A DNA stretch of 22,042 bases. Origin: Porticoccus sp. Lineage in GTDB: Bacteria > Pseudomonadota > Gammaproteobacteria > Pseudomonadales > Porticoccaceae. Where the stretch lies: assembly GCA_002685455.1 (NCBI GenBank), contig NYXF01000064.1:3969-26010 (forward strand), given 5' to 3'. The translations under genes were made by a program, and so were the position numbers. Below the pieces are notes generated by a model. The model was not told the DNA's origin. It ran no database searches and worked only from the letters and a program-made list of their open reading frames with translations. Of the stretch, positions 1-8,006 are shown piece by piece. Within the stretch, counting starts at the first letter, position 1. Each line of letters starts with the position of its first letter.

Positions 1-88
1 TAACAAAATATTTAATGCTTTTGATATAATTAAATTTCATTTGGCGTCTTCCATGTGAGCTTATTCTTTTTGGTAATAACTATCATTC

Positions 89-117
89 TTGACAGGAGAG
101 TTATCATTCACCATAAA
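89..117 (+). promoter_or_regulatory. Predicted sigma70 promoter of the lipid-modification operon
   Basis: A perfect -35 hexamer TTGACA (89-94) is followed after 17 bases by CATAAA (112-117), which matches 4 of 6 bases of TATAAT. The direct repeat TATCATTC occurs at 81-88 and 102-109, exactly 21 bp apart, flanking and overlapping the promoter, so a regulator could bind here. Transcription would start near 124, about 38 bases before the first gene. No Fur, LexA or RpoE-type consensus was recognised. Confidence 0.45.
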
Positions 118-161
118 TTAATGACGCCTGATTAATAAACAGCAAATAGCAATCGTAAATT

Positions 162-1434
162 ATGGGCAAAAAAAAAAGTATAGCTATCATTGGCTCTGGT
201 ATTTCTGGACTAAGCTCGGCATATTTCCTTAGAGATAAATATGATCTTACGGTTTATGAGAAAAATGCTGTCCTTGGCGGACATAGTAGAACAATATCTA
301 TTTTAACAAAAAATCAAAAAAAGTTAGAGGTTGATACCGGCTTTATTGTTTTAAATGATCGCACTTACCCTCTACTTAATAAGCTTCTAAAAGATATAAA
401 AATTGAAATAAAAGATACAGAGATGTCATTTTCAATATCGACTAATAATGGCCAATTAGAATGGGCAGGATCATCATTGAACACACTTTTTGCTCAACGA
501 AAAAATTTATTTAATCTAAGTATGCTAAGAGGAGTACTAGATATTTTGAAATTTAACGCTTACGCAAAAGATTTCATAAAAAAATCTCCCAATTTATCCT
601 TAGGAGAGTTGATTCAAAAGATGAATCTTAAAGCATGGTTTCGTGATTACTACATTCTTCCAATGGGTGGAGCCATTTGGAGTTGTCCATCTAATACTAT
701 GTTGAATTTTCCTGCTACTACATTTGTTAATTTCTTTGAAAATCATGGGTTACTAAGCCTCAAAAATAGACCCCAATGGCATACATTAAAAAATAAAAGC
801 AAGGAATATGTTAGAGCTCTTGAGATTTCTATTGAAAAAAATGGAATTATAAAAAAAAAATACTAATATCAGTTACATTGATTGTTCAGATGGCAAAATT
901 AAAATTAAAGAAGAAGGCAAAGAATCTATAATCTATGATGAGGTCCTATTTGCCTGTCACCCCGTCGAGATTCTATCTTTATTAAGATCTATAAAACCGG
1001 ATATGAAAAATACTCTCATAAAGTTTACTAGAGAAAAAAATATAGCTTATACCCATTCAGATAAAGAGCAGATGCCAAAAGAAAAAAAATGCTGGAGTAG
1101 TTGGAATTACCTTTATAAAAAGAGTGATAACGATAGTAGAGTAGCCGTAACATACTGGATGAACAAATTACAACACATAGATAATAATATACCCTTATTT
1201 GTCACGTTGAATCCAATATCACCTATCCCTAAAGATAACATTTATGATGTGCATCAATTTCATCATCCTGTTTTTGATCAAGCAGCAATAGATGGGCAGT
1301 TTGAGCTAAATCATATGCAAGGTTACCAAAATATATGGTTCTGTGGAGCATATTTACGTTATGGATTTCATGAGGATGGAGTATGGAGTGCTGCGGAAGT
1401 ATCTAAAAAAATAATTAAAAGTGATCAATCTTGA
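162..1434 (+). CDS. FAD-dependent amine-oxidase/desaturase-like protein, split by a frameshift in a poly-A tract
   Basis: This is an NAD(P)-binding/FAD-dependent protein of the amine-oxidase family that travels with DUF1365 and Cfa-like methyltransferases. The first half (162-866) has the dinucleotide-binding GSGISG motif at residues 11-16, Glu33 at the end of strand 2, and the GGHS loop at 39-42. The second half carries the family's C-terminal FAD motif (WFCGAYLRYGFHEDG). Frame 1 stops at 864-866 just after ten A's (851-860). The correct continuation runs in the +1 frame from about 859 to the stop at 1432-1434, without an interior start. Removing one A gives a single protein of about 423 aa, the usual family length. 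The break may be a sequencing error, a real mutation, or a slippage site. A role in desaturating methylated fatty acyl chains, as for UfaD of Rhodobacter sphaeroides, is inferred from neighbours only. There is no clear Shine-Dalgarno. Confidence 0.8.
851..860 (+). other. A10 homopolymer at the frameshift point
   Basis: Ten consecutive A's separate the two frames of the FAD-dependent protein. Nine A's would restore one open frame. Tracts of this length are known sites of RNA polymerase slippage in AT-rich bacteria and also of sequencing and assembly errors. A second A10 tract lies in frame right after the same gene's start codon (168-177), so tracts of this length do occur in the intact part of the gene. 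Confidence 0.7.
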
Positions 1435-2195
1435 ATTATTCCTCCCTTGTAAAAATGAAGATATTCCACAAAAGACATACGCCACGAGTGTATGAGTTTT
1501 CTCACAGCATGCTCTATGTTTTACTTAATTTAAGGAACATTTATCCGCCAAAGAAAAATAATTTTTTTTCGATCAATAAATTTAATTTATTTAGTGTTTT
1601 TTGGAAAGATTATGGTTTCGAGAGGTTTAACGATCCAAAGCTTTATGTTTCGAACATTTTAGAAGAGTATGAAATTGATCTTGTAAATGCACATGATGTC
1701 TGGCTTTTGACTATTCCAAAAGCACTAGGCTGGGGTTTTAATCCAGTGAGCTTCTGGTTGTGTTTTGATATAAATAAAAACCTAAAAATTGTTTTAGCTG
1801 AGGTGAATAATACTTTCAGTGAGAGACATGGATACTTGTGCTTTGAGGAGAACATGAACTCAATTAAGTATGAAAATATAATAAGGCATCAGAAGGTATT
1901 CCATGTTTCACCTTTTTGCCAAATTAAGGGACAATATGATTTCAGGTTTGATGTTAATAAAAAAAATATAAAAATTGATATCAATTATAAGGATGGAGAT
2001 AAAAAATTAATTTCCACAACAATAACTGGAGATATTATACCATTCGATAATAGGAACTTAATTCCCCATCTTGTTGCCTTACCTTTTCTTACTTTTAAGG
2101 TAATATTTTTAATTCACTTTCATGCACTTATACTGTGGATTAAGAAAATACCTTTCGTTAGTAAGCCCAAAAAAATAGATAAAAATATTACATAG
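1431..2195 (+). CDS. DUF1365 family protein
   Basis: A 254-aa DUF1365 protein of unknown biochemical function. The family is almost always encoded between an FAD-dependent oxidase and a Cfa-like methyltransferase, as here. Visible family motifs are the N-terminal HKRHTPRVYEFSH, the central WGFNPVSFWLCFD, EVNNTFSERHGYL, and KVFHVSPFCQIKGQYDF. The chosen start is TTG at 1431, overlapping the upstream stop (TTGA), because residues before the first ATG (1455) still fit the family N terminus (S-x-L upstream of the HxR motif). The overlap suggests translational coupling. An ATG start at 1455 would give 246 aa. Hydrophobic stretches near the C terminus may make it membrane-associated. The link to fatty-acid modification is inferred from the operon. 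Confidence 0.9.
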   Translation: MNYSSLVKMKIFHKRHTPRVYEFSHSMLYVLLNLRNIYPPKKNNFFSINKFNLFSVFWKDYGFERFNDPKLYVSNILEEYEIDLVNAHDVWLLTIPKALGWGFNPVSFWLCFDINKNLKIVLAEVNNTFSERHGYLCFEENMNSIKYENIIRHQKVFHVSPFCQIKGQYDFRFDVNKKNIKIDINYKDGDKKLISTTITGDIIPFDNRNLIPHLVALPFLTFKVIFLIHFHALILWIKKIPFVSKPKKIDKNIT

Positions 2196-2206
2196 AGCCA
2201 ACAGAT

Positions 2207-3361
2207 ATGAGTGAAAGATATAAAGACATTTTAAAAAATCTTTTTGAAAAAGCTAACATCGGACAGTTGACTATCAGGCTACCTAATTCAGAGGAAATCA
2301 TTTTTTTTGGAGGTGTCGATGGACCGGAATGTGATATGACAATCCATGATTGGCAAGTCATGAATATGTTAGCAAAAAGAGGGGACATAGGTTTTGGCGA
2401 GGCTTACCACTCAGGTTTTTGGGATAGTTCGAATGTACCTGATCTTTTGACTTATTGTAGTTTAAATTTAAGTAGTATTAAAAATAAAGGACAGGCCAGC
2501 TATTTTAATAAGATAATATTTTATTTGCATAATAAGCTAGTTAGAGCTAACACACTTTATGGCAGCAAAAGAAACATTCTTGAACATTATGATATAGGGA
2601 ATGACTTCTATCAGTCTTGGTTAGATCCAACCATGACTTATTCTTCGGCTATAAGATCAAGCGAAACAGATAGTTTGATGGATGCCCAGTTAAATAAATA
2701 CCAGCGAATAATCAATAAAATTAATGTTCAAAATAATAAAATTTTGGAGATTGGTTGTGGATGGGGTGGTTTTGCAGAAGAGGCTGCTGCTGCTGGGGCT
2801 CATGTTACAGGACTTACTATATCGGATGAGCAATACAGATATGCTACAAAAAGATTAAATATGGATGCACAGATTTTAATGGAAGATTATCGAGTGATTA
2901 AAGGTAAATTTGATCGGATAGTTTCAATTGAAATGTTTGAAGCAGTCGGCGAAAAGTTTTGGAAAACTTACTTTGACCAAATAAAAAGACTGCTTAAAAA
3001 AAATGGTTGCGCAATGATCCAAACTATTACTATTGATAATCAAATTTTTCCTGAATATAGGAAAAAAAGTGACTACATTAGACATCATGTTTTTCCGGGA
3101 GGTATGCTGCCATCAAAGGAAGCTTTTTGCAGTAAAGCTAGAGCCTCAAAATTAGAGATAGGTGAGATATTCGAATTTGGCCAAGATTATGCTTGGACAC
3201 TCCAGAAATGGAGAGAAAATTTCGCAGATCAAAAAAAACGATTAATATTAAACGGTTGTTCTGAGTCATTCCTTCGTTCATGGGAGTTTTATTTGAGTAT
3301 TTGCATAGCAGGCTTTAATTCAAATAGAACAAACGTCATGCAAGTGGAGATATTAAATTAA
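2207..3361 (+). CDS. Cyclopropane-fatty-acid-synthase-like SAM methyltransferase with altered active site
   Basis: A 384-aa member of the Cfa family, which transfers a methylene or methyl group from S-adenosylmethionine to unsaturated acyl chains of phospholipids. The lipid-site motif HYDIGNDF is at 127-134, SAM motif I LEIGCGWGG at 180-188, VTGLTIS at about 200-206, and the FPGG..PS loop at about 296-303. Aligning to the bicarbonate-binding residues of E. coli Cfa (C139, E239, H266, I268, Y317), Glu245, Ile274 and Tyr328 are kept. Cys is replaced by Ser147 (TYSSA instead of YSCA) and His by Gln272 (QTIT instead of HTIG). This argues for a paralog that methylates rather than cyclopropanates, such as a UfaM- or 10-methylene-type enzyme. 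It starts 11 bp after DUF1365 in the same operon. Confidence 0.9.
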   Translation: MSERYKDILKNLFEKANIGQLTIRLPNSEEIIFFGGVDGPECDMTIHDWQVMNMLAKRGDIGFGEAYHSGFWDSSNVPDLLTYCSLNLSSIKNKGQASYFNKIIFYLHNKLVRANTLYGSKRNILEHYDIGNDFYQSWLDPTMTYSSAIRSSETDSLMDAQLNKYQRIINKINVQNNKILEIGCGWGGFAEEAAAAGAHVTGLTISDEQYRYATKRLNMDAQILMEDYRVIKGKFDRIVSIEMFEAVGEKFWKTYFDQIKRLLKKNGCAMIQTITIDNQIFPEYRKKSDYIRHHVFPGGMLPSKEAFCSKARASKLEIGEIFEFGQDYAWTLQKWRENFADQKKRLILNGCSESFLRSWEFYLSICIAGFNSNRTNVMQVEILN

Positions 3362-3411
3362 TCATACATATTTTTTAAGGGTTCAATTAACGAAAAGGAA
3401 ATGGGTTCTAT

Positions 3412-3942
3412 ATGAAAAAATTTAAATTTCTAGTTATGAGTTTTGTTTGTTTTATTTTTTCTGGGTGCACCAATAATTCTATAGATTATTATGGAGATAA
3501 ACCCTCCAAAATAGACCTTAGAAAGTTTTTTGATGGTGACGTCGAAGGCTGGGGAAGTTTATTTGATTTTAACGGAAGGCAAACAAGAAGTTTTAAGGTA
3601 GATATCAAGGGAAGATGGGAGGGCGATACAGGGGTCTTGGAGGAATGGTTTATTTTTGATGATGGTGAGAAAACTAAAAGAATATGGAGAATATCCTTCT
3701 CTGATGAAAACTCATTTGTTGGTTCTGCTGGAGATGTAATCGGTGAAGCAAAAGGAGTTATTAATGGTAATGCTGTTAATTTAAATTATGTTTTAAATAT
3801 CCCTTATAAAGGTTCGACAATTAATTTAAGTATGGATGATTGGATGTATCTTGTAGAAGAAAATACTATTATTAATAGAACTTCTATGAAAAAGTTCGGA
3901 TTTAGGGTCGGTGAAATAGTTTTGGTAATGAAGAAAAAATAA
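3412..3942 (+). CDS. DUF3833 family lipoprotein
   Basis: A 176-aa predicted lipoprotein. The lipobox FSGC places the lipidated Cys at residue 19 after a short hydrophobic signal; Asn at +3 and +4 rather than Asp at +2 is compatible with outer-membrane sorting. DUF3833 signatures include LRKFFDGDVEGWGSLFD near 37-53, the GRWEGDTG turn, DDWMYL, and the C-terminal NRTSMKKFGFRVGEIVL. Biochemical function is unknown. The family regularly sits with the DUF1365 and Cfa-like genes, suggesting a role in handling or sensing the modified lipid, which is inference. Its stop overlaps the next gene's start (TAATG), so the two are translationally coupled. Confidence 0.88.
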   Translation: MKKFKFLVMSFVCFIFSGCTNNSIDYYGDKPSKIDLRKFFDGDVEGWGSLFDFNGRQTRSFKVDIKGRWEGDTGVLEEWFIFDDGEKTKRIWRISFSDENSFVGSAGDVIGEAKGVINGNAVNLNYVLNIPYKGSTINLSMDDWMYLVEENTIINRTSMKKFGFRVGEIVLVMKKK

Positions 3943-4688
3943 TGAAAAAAATATGGCTAATAGGAGCAAGCGAGGGAATAGGTAGGGCTCTTGCAGAGGA
4001 GTTAGGACAAGACGTCGATAACTTTTTAATTCTATCCGCTAGAGATTCTGATCGGCTCGAGAGCCTGTCATCACATATAAAGACTAAATCAATGTTTTGC
4101 CGTGTAGATGTTGCGGATAACGCCTCCGTAGAAAATGGCTGGAAAGAGATTAAAAGTAAAGTAGAAACAATAGATACACTTATCTATTGTGCTGGTTATT
4201 ATAGACCGATGAGCTCTGAGGATATTAAGGTAGAAGAGATTGAAAAGATAATTGACATCAATTTAGTGGGTGCATATAGAGTGCTTACTCATGTAGTCCC
4301 TGAATTTATAAGAAAAAAAGATGGGCATATCGCGTTAGTTTCGAGTATAGCTGGATACAGAGGGTTACCGAAAGACACTGGTTACGGCTCTAGTAAGGCT
4401 GGTTTAATTCATTTAGCAGAAAACTTAAGATGTGATTTATCAATTCACAACATAAAAGTTCAGATAATTAACCCCGGATTTGTTAAGACTAGACTGACTG
4501 ATTTGAATGATTTTAAGATGCCCTCACTTATGACAACAAAACAAGCGGCTGTTTTAATAAAAAAAGGTTTAGAGAGTCGAGGTTTTGAGATTAGATTCCC
4601 CTTCATTTTTTCCAGTTTCATTAAAATACTCAGCTTGTTACCCTATCGTATATATTTTTGGTTGACTAAAAAAACTAACCAAAATTAA
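3942..4688 (+). CDS. Short-chain dehydrogenase/reductase (SDR)
   Basis: A 248-aa classical-type SDR. The Rossmann motif GASEGIG is at residues 8-14, the usual NNAG motif is YCAG (82-85), the structural Asn is N107, and the catalytic Ser, Tyr and Lys are at about S135, Y148 and K152 (YGSSK). PGFVKT follows at 178-183. A hydrophobic, basic C-terminal tail (about 220-245) suggests peripheral membrane association. Substrate is unknown. As part of the lipid operon it may act on an acyl-derived or isoprenoid ketone or alcohol, which is inference. Its start overlaps the DUF3833 stop by one base. Confidence 0.92.
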   Translation: MKKIWLIGASEGIGRALAEELGQDVDNFLILSARDSDRLESLSSHIKTKSMFCRVDVADNASVENGWKEIKSKVETIDTLIYCAGYYRPMSSEDIKVEEIEKIIDINLVGAYRVLTHVVPEFIRKKDGHIALVSSIAGYRGLPKDTGYGSSKAGLIHLAENLRCDLSIHNIKVQIINPGFVKTRLTDLNDFKMPSLMTTKQAAVLIKKGLESRGFEIRFPFIFSSFIKILSLLPYRIYFWLTKKTNQN

Positions 4689-4754
4689 TTGCAATAAGCC
4701 AGTATACTTTAATGCTAAAATGCTTATTAATTTAATTAATAAATGGAAATTATT

Positions 4755-4940
4755 ATGTTTGGAATATTCAAAAAAAATCCCTTAAAAAAACTTAAAGATG
4801 AATATGAGGCAAAGTTGAAGGATGCCATGGAGGCCCAGCGTTCAGGGGATATTTTCAATTATTCTCAGCTCTCTAAGGAGGCTGATATAATTCATAAAAA
4901 GATTAAGTTAATAGAAAGTGAGACTGACGATAATAATTAG
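4755..4940 (+). CDS. DUF6435 family small protein
   Basis: A 61-aa, strongly charged, helical protein beginning MFGIFKKNPLKKL and containing AMEAQRSGDIFNYSQLSKEAD. This is the recognisable pattern of the short DUF6435 family in gammaproteobacteria. ATG 4755 is preferred over the in-frame ATG 4743 because the family begins with MFG and a GGAA sequence lies six bases upstream. Function is unknown. It is separated from the SDR gene by about 65 bp and may have its own promoter, although none is convincing. Confidence 0.72.
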   Translation: MFGIFKKNPLKKLKDEYEAKLKDAMEAQRSGDIFNYSQLSKEADIIHKKIKLIESETDDNN

Positions 4941-4957
4941 ATGTATATTATATATCT
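4939..4957 (+). terminator. Weak AT-rich hairpin after the DUF6435 gene
   Basis: An eight-pair stem (one G-U) with a three-base loop overlaps the DUF6435 stop and lies between convergent genes. It is followed after about eight bases by a T7 run near 4966-4972. It has almost no GC pairs, so terminator function is uncertain. Confidence 0.3.
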
Positions 4958-5494
4958 TCAATTTGTTTTTTTATTGAGGTCACAGGCTTGGTCTACATAA
5001 ATCAACTCACTTATATCAAACCCAAGGCTATAAGTTTTTTTCTCAAAATCATCTTTTAATTTTTGGGGTACACAAGGATTCCTTGCAAGAAGCCAGAGGT
5101 AAGATTTGCTATCACTGGTGACGTAAGCATATTGATAATTTTCGTCTAACTCAAAAATTATGTATGGTGTTGAAAAGGGCCAAAAGAAAGAGACCTCAAG
5201 ATAACCTTGATCCTTATTCTTCAAGAGGCGAGCTTTGCCATGGGCAACTTTTTGTTTATCAGATTTTTTGATTCCACGATTGATAACTATTATTGAACCG
5301 TCTTTTTCCATAGAATAGCTGGCAGAAACTTGTGCCATGTCTCTTTCAAACCAATGATCTAATCTAGCAATTTCATACCATTTTCCGAGATATTGAGATA
5401 TATTAAAGTTACCAACCGGTTGTATTTCATCAGAAATCAAATTACAGCTAAAGATGCTAAATATTATGAAAATAATTTTTTTTATTTTATACAT
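4958..5494 (-). CDS. blc: Bacterial lipocalin (Blc-like)
   Basis: A lipocalin of 178 aa from the chosen ATG (5494), close to the 177 aa of E. coli Blc. The N terminus (MYKIKKIIFIIFSIFSC) is a signal with a possible lipobox IFSC, implying an outer-membrane lipoprotein. Family motifs are LGKWYEIARLDHWFERD, then VSASYS, GKARL, VSFFWPF, and the C-terminal YLWLLARNP. Longer starts at 5515 or 5536 are open but would put polar residues before the signal. Lipocalins bind lysophospholipids or other hydrophobic molecules in the periplasm. Lying next to a phospholipid-modification operon, it may bind or transport products of that pathway. It is convergent with the DUF6435 gene and divergent from DUF3429. 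Confidence 0.9.
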   Translation of the reverse strand: MYKIKKIIFIIFSIFSCNLISDEIQPVGNFNISQYLGKWYEIARLDHWFERDMAQVSASYSMEKDGSIIVINRGIKKSDKQKVAHGKARLLKNKDQGYLEVSFFWPFSTPYIIFELDENYQYAYVTSDSKSYLWLLARNPCVPQKLKDDFEKKTYSLGFDISELIYVDQACDLNKKTN

Positions 5495-5567
5495 TAGATA
5501 AGTTTGACATACCATCGTTATGGTATCTAGGACCATTTAGTTTATTCGCAAACAAAGAGACGATTTG

Positions 5568-6005
5568 ATGTATAAAAAAAATGATTTTCCGATAACTTTG
5601 TATTTAGGATATTTAGGTTTAACTCCATTCGTGTTGTCGCTCATTTCAGTGATATACATACCTCAAATTAAAGACGCAGCACAACAAGCATTTATTGTAT
5701 ATTCTGTAATTATAATATCTTTTATGAGCGGAATTCATTGGGGCTTAGCGCTAATCAGTAATGTGAAGAAATTCGAAAAATTCATTATAAGCATTGTTGT
5801 ACCGGTTTTAGTTTGGATTACTTTTCTATTATTACAGGATGATATTTTTATTATTTTTTTGGGCTGTATGCACTTGGTTATATTAAGAGTAGATGGAATA
5901 ATCTTCATTGATTTCGATATTAAACCAAATTATTTAACTATGCGTTTGAGGCTGACCACTATTGTCGCCGCGTTACATTTTTTACTAGCTTTTACTCTCA
6001 GTTGA
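5568..6005 (+). CDS. DUF3429 integral membrane protein
   Basis: A 145-aa membrane protein with about five hydrophobic segments. DUF3429 hallmarks are LGYLGLTPFVLSL near the N terminus and ISFMSGIHWGLAL in the second/third segment. ATG 5568 is preferred over TTG 5565, with AGAGA a suitable distance upstream. DUF3429 genes are commonly found near photolyase, SDR and lipid-modification genes in gammaproteobacteria; molecular function is unknown. It diverges from the lipocalin across roughly 70 bp, so both promoters probably lie there. Confidence 0.85.
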   Translation: MYKKNDFPITLYLGYLGLTPFVLSLISVIYIPQIKDAAQQAFIVYSVIIISFMSGIHWGLALISNVKKFEKFIISIVVPVLVWITFLLLQDDIFIIFLGCMHLVILRVDGIIFIDFDIKPNYLTMRLRLTTIVAALHFLLAFTLS

Positions 6006-6025
6006 AAGTAAAAATAATATATACC

Positions 6026-6559
6026 TCATCGACTATCTTTATCAATAATTTCTCTTATTTGTGTCAAAATTAAATCTTTATCCCATTCTGCGGCTCCTTC
6101 AAGTTTAGCTAGAAGTAAGCCATTTGGCCCTATTAAAATAGTTGTGGGCAAACCTCTTAAACCAAGCTCACGGAAACCTTTATTTTTTTCGTCATACCAT
6201 ATAAGAATTTTGTCTAACATCATTGGCTCTAAAAAAGATTCTATCTCTGACACAGGTTTTAAATCTTGACTTACTGCAATGACTAAAAGATTTTTTTCGT
6301 AAAAATGTTTTGCAAGCCTATTAAGTGAAGGCATCTCAGTAACACATGGCGCGCACCAAGTCGCCCAAAAATTAAGCAAGAGATAATTTCCTTTAAATCT
6401 TTTTATATCTATGTTGTTCGATCCATCATTAAAATATAGTCTCGGTATCGACTCAGCTGATGACAAGACATCCATTTTTTTATCAGCAAATGCACTCAGG
6501 TCCATTAAAGAAAAAAGAACAATAAAAATATATTTTTTTGTAAATTTTTTTAAAGACAT
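6026..6559 (-). CDS. TlpA-like periplasmic thioredoxin-fold protein
   Basis: A 177-aa redox protein of the TlpA/ResA group. Residues 1-25 form a signal peptide ending SAFA, so it acts in the periplasm. The thioredoxin fold follows, with the active site WCAPC at 68-72 in the context LLLNFWATWCAPCVTEMPSL and the cis-proline in LRGLPTTILI. Such proteins reduce periplasmic disulfides or help cytochrome c maturation. No ccm genes are nearby, so the partner is unknown. It is divergent from a periplasmic glutathione peroxidase across about 147 bp, which suggests a joint role in periplasmic thiol or peroxide defence. Confidence 0.88.
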   Translation of the reverse strand: MSLKKFTKKYIFIVLFSLMDLSAFADKKMDVLSSAESIPRLYFNDGSNNIDIKRFKGNYLLLNFWATWCAPCVTEMPSLNRLAKHFYEKNLLVIAVSQDLKPVSEIESFLEPMMLDKILIWYDEKNKGFRELGLRGLPTTILIGPNGLLLAKLEGAAEWDKDLILTQIREIIDKDSR

Positions 6560-6706
6560 ATTAAATACTAAAAAATTAAATTTTTGTAACCGTTTCTATG
6601 ATAGTAGGCTTCGAGTGATGTATTATAGAACAACAGATATAGATATGTCGCTTAGGTACTCTATATATTTAACGATTATATTTTTCAACTTATATAGGAA
6701 AATTTA

Positions 6707-7300
6707 ATGAAATTGATACTAATTGGTACTTTTTTATTTTACCAAGCAATTGCTTGGGCCAATTCAAATGCACCTGAGGCAAATGATATGAATACAAGTG
6801 AAATTAATTTTGATGGAAATGCGCACCAATTTGACTTCCTGACAATCGACGGAGAGCCACTGCCGTTATCTAGTTTTTCTGGCAAGGCTTTGTTAGTTGT
6901 TAATACTGCATCTCGTTGCGGTTTCACTTCACAGTATTCCGGATTGCAAAGTTTATGGGAAAAATATAAAGATCAAGGTCTAGTTATTTTGGGTGTCCCG
7001 TCTAATGATTTTATGGGTCAAGAACCTGGTACGGAGAGCGAGATTAAAACTTTTTGTAGCGTCAACTTTAACGTAGATTTTCCAATGACCTCTAAAGTGA
7101 GAGTTAAAGGAAAAAATGCTCACCCATTTTATTCTTGGATTAAGAAAAAATCCGGTTCGCCACGATGGAACTTCCATAAATATTTATTAGACCATGAAGG
7201 TAATTTTGTCATAGCCTATTCGTCTATTACCGATCCTCTTTCTGATAAATTGGTCGAGGTTATTGAATCTACTCTGGACGCTAACAAGAATTTTAATTAA
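6707..7300 (+). CDS. Periplasmic glutathione-peroxidase-family thiol peroxidase
   Basis: A 197-aa Cys-type GPx with a signal peptide (cleavage probably after WA, residues 17-18). The peroxidatic Cys71 lies in NTASRCGFTSQY. Gln105 (FMGQEPG), Trp154 and Asn155 (WNFHKYLLD) complete the catalytic tetrad, and Cys117 is a candidate resolving Cys. Bacterial enzymes of this kind usually use thioredoxin-type reductants rather than glutathione. The divergent TlpA-like protein is a plausible electron donor, which is inference. A good Shine-Dalgarno (AGGAA) precedes the ATG. Most homologs are cytoplasmic, so export is a notable feature. Confidence 0.92.
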   Translation: MKLILIGTFLFYQAIAWANSNAPEANDMNTSEINFDGNAHQFDFLTIDGEPLPLSSFSGKALLVVNTASRCGFTSQYSGLQSLWEKYKDQGLVILGVPSNDFMGQEPGTESEIKTFCSVNFNVDFPMTSKVRVKGKNAHPFYSWIKKKSGSPRWNFHKYLLDHEGNFVIAYSSITDPLSDKLVEVIESTLDANKNFN

Positions 7301-7349
7301 CTATAGCTTTAATTAATCAAAATAATGGATTTTCGTTAGACAAAATCTT

Positions 7350-8006
7350 ATGACTGAAAGAATCGTAGTTATTTTTTCTGGAGGAATGGATTCATTCACT
7401 CTCCTAAACCGGACGATTAGAGATGGCTATAAAGTATTCGCGGTCACTTTCGATTATGGGCAAAGACATGCCAAAGAAATCAAATATGCCAAATCTGCAT
7501 GTGTAGATCTTCAAGTGCCACATAAAATTATAGATATCACTACCATAAATCAGCTCCTTCAAGGCTCTTCATTGACTTCAAATATTAATATTCCAGAGGG
7601 GCACTATGCTGATGAAACTATGCGGTCCACTATTGTGCCTAATAGAAATATGATACTCCTATCTTTAGCAGTTGGTTATGCTATTTCAATTAATGCAAAA
7701 AAGGTTTTTTATGGAGCTCACACGGGAGATCATGCAATTTATCCTGATTGTCGACCAGAATTTGTGGAAAAATTAAATAATGTATGCGCTATTGCAAATT
7801 ATGAATCAGTTGAGATTGTTACCCCTTACTTACATTATGACAAAGGACAGATAGTAAAAGACGGTCTTTTAATGGAGCTGGATTATGGTAAAACTTGGAG
7901 TTGTTATAATGGAAAAGATATAGCTTGTGGAAAATGCGGAGCATGTTTTGAGCGAAGGGAAGCATTTGCTTTGAATCATATGATCGATCCTTCTGAGTAT
8001 AAATAA
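7350..8006 (+). CDS. queC: 7-cyano-7-deazaguanine synthase QueC
   Basis: This 218-aa enzyme converts 7-carboxy-7-deazaguanine to preQ0 with ATP and ammonia, on the way to queuosine in tRNA. The PP-loop motif SGGMDS is at residues 10-15. The zinc site is formed by Cys185, Cys193, Cys196 and Cys199 in the TWSCY...[11 protein letters not shown] region, and [10 protein letters not shown] is also diagnostic. It overlaps queE by one base (TAATG) as a two-gene operon. No preQ1 riboswitch was recognised upstream. queD and queF are outside the window. Confidence 0.96.
   Translation: MTERIVVIFSGGMDSFTLLNRTIRDGYKVFAVTFDYGQRHAKEIKYAKSACVDLQVPHKIIDITTINQLLQGSSLTSNINIPEGHYADETMRSTIVPNRNMILLSLAVGYAISINAKKVFYGAHTGDHAIYPDCRPEFVEKLNNVCAIANYESVEIVTPYLHYDKGQIVKDGLLMELDYGKTWSCYNGKDIACGKCGACFERREAFALNHMIDPSEYK

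Noticed and set aside
4693..4728. AATAAGC/GCTTATT inverted repeat after the SDR gene
   Set aside because: A seven-pair AT-rich stem with a 22-base loop and no T tract is too weak to call a terminator.
6411..6707. 98-aa + strand frame between the TlpA-like gene and the peroxidase
   Set aside because: It runs antisense through the TlpA-like gene, has no motif or ribosome site, and its end merely overlaps the peroxidase start.
7301..7349. preQ1 riboswitch upstream of queC
   Set aside because: The 49-bp spacer lacks the preQ1 aptamer core and any clear stem, so regulation by preQ1 cannot be claimed.
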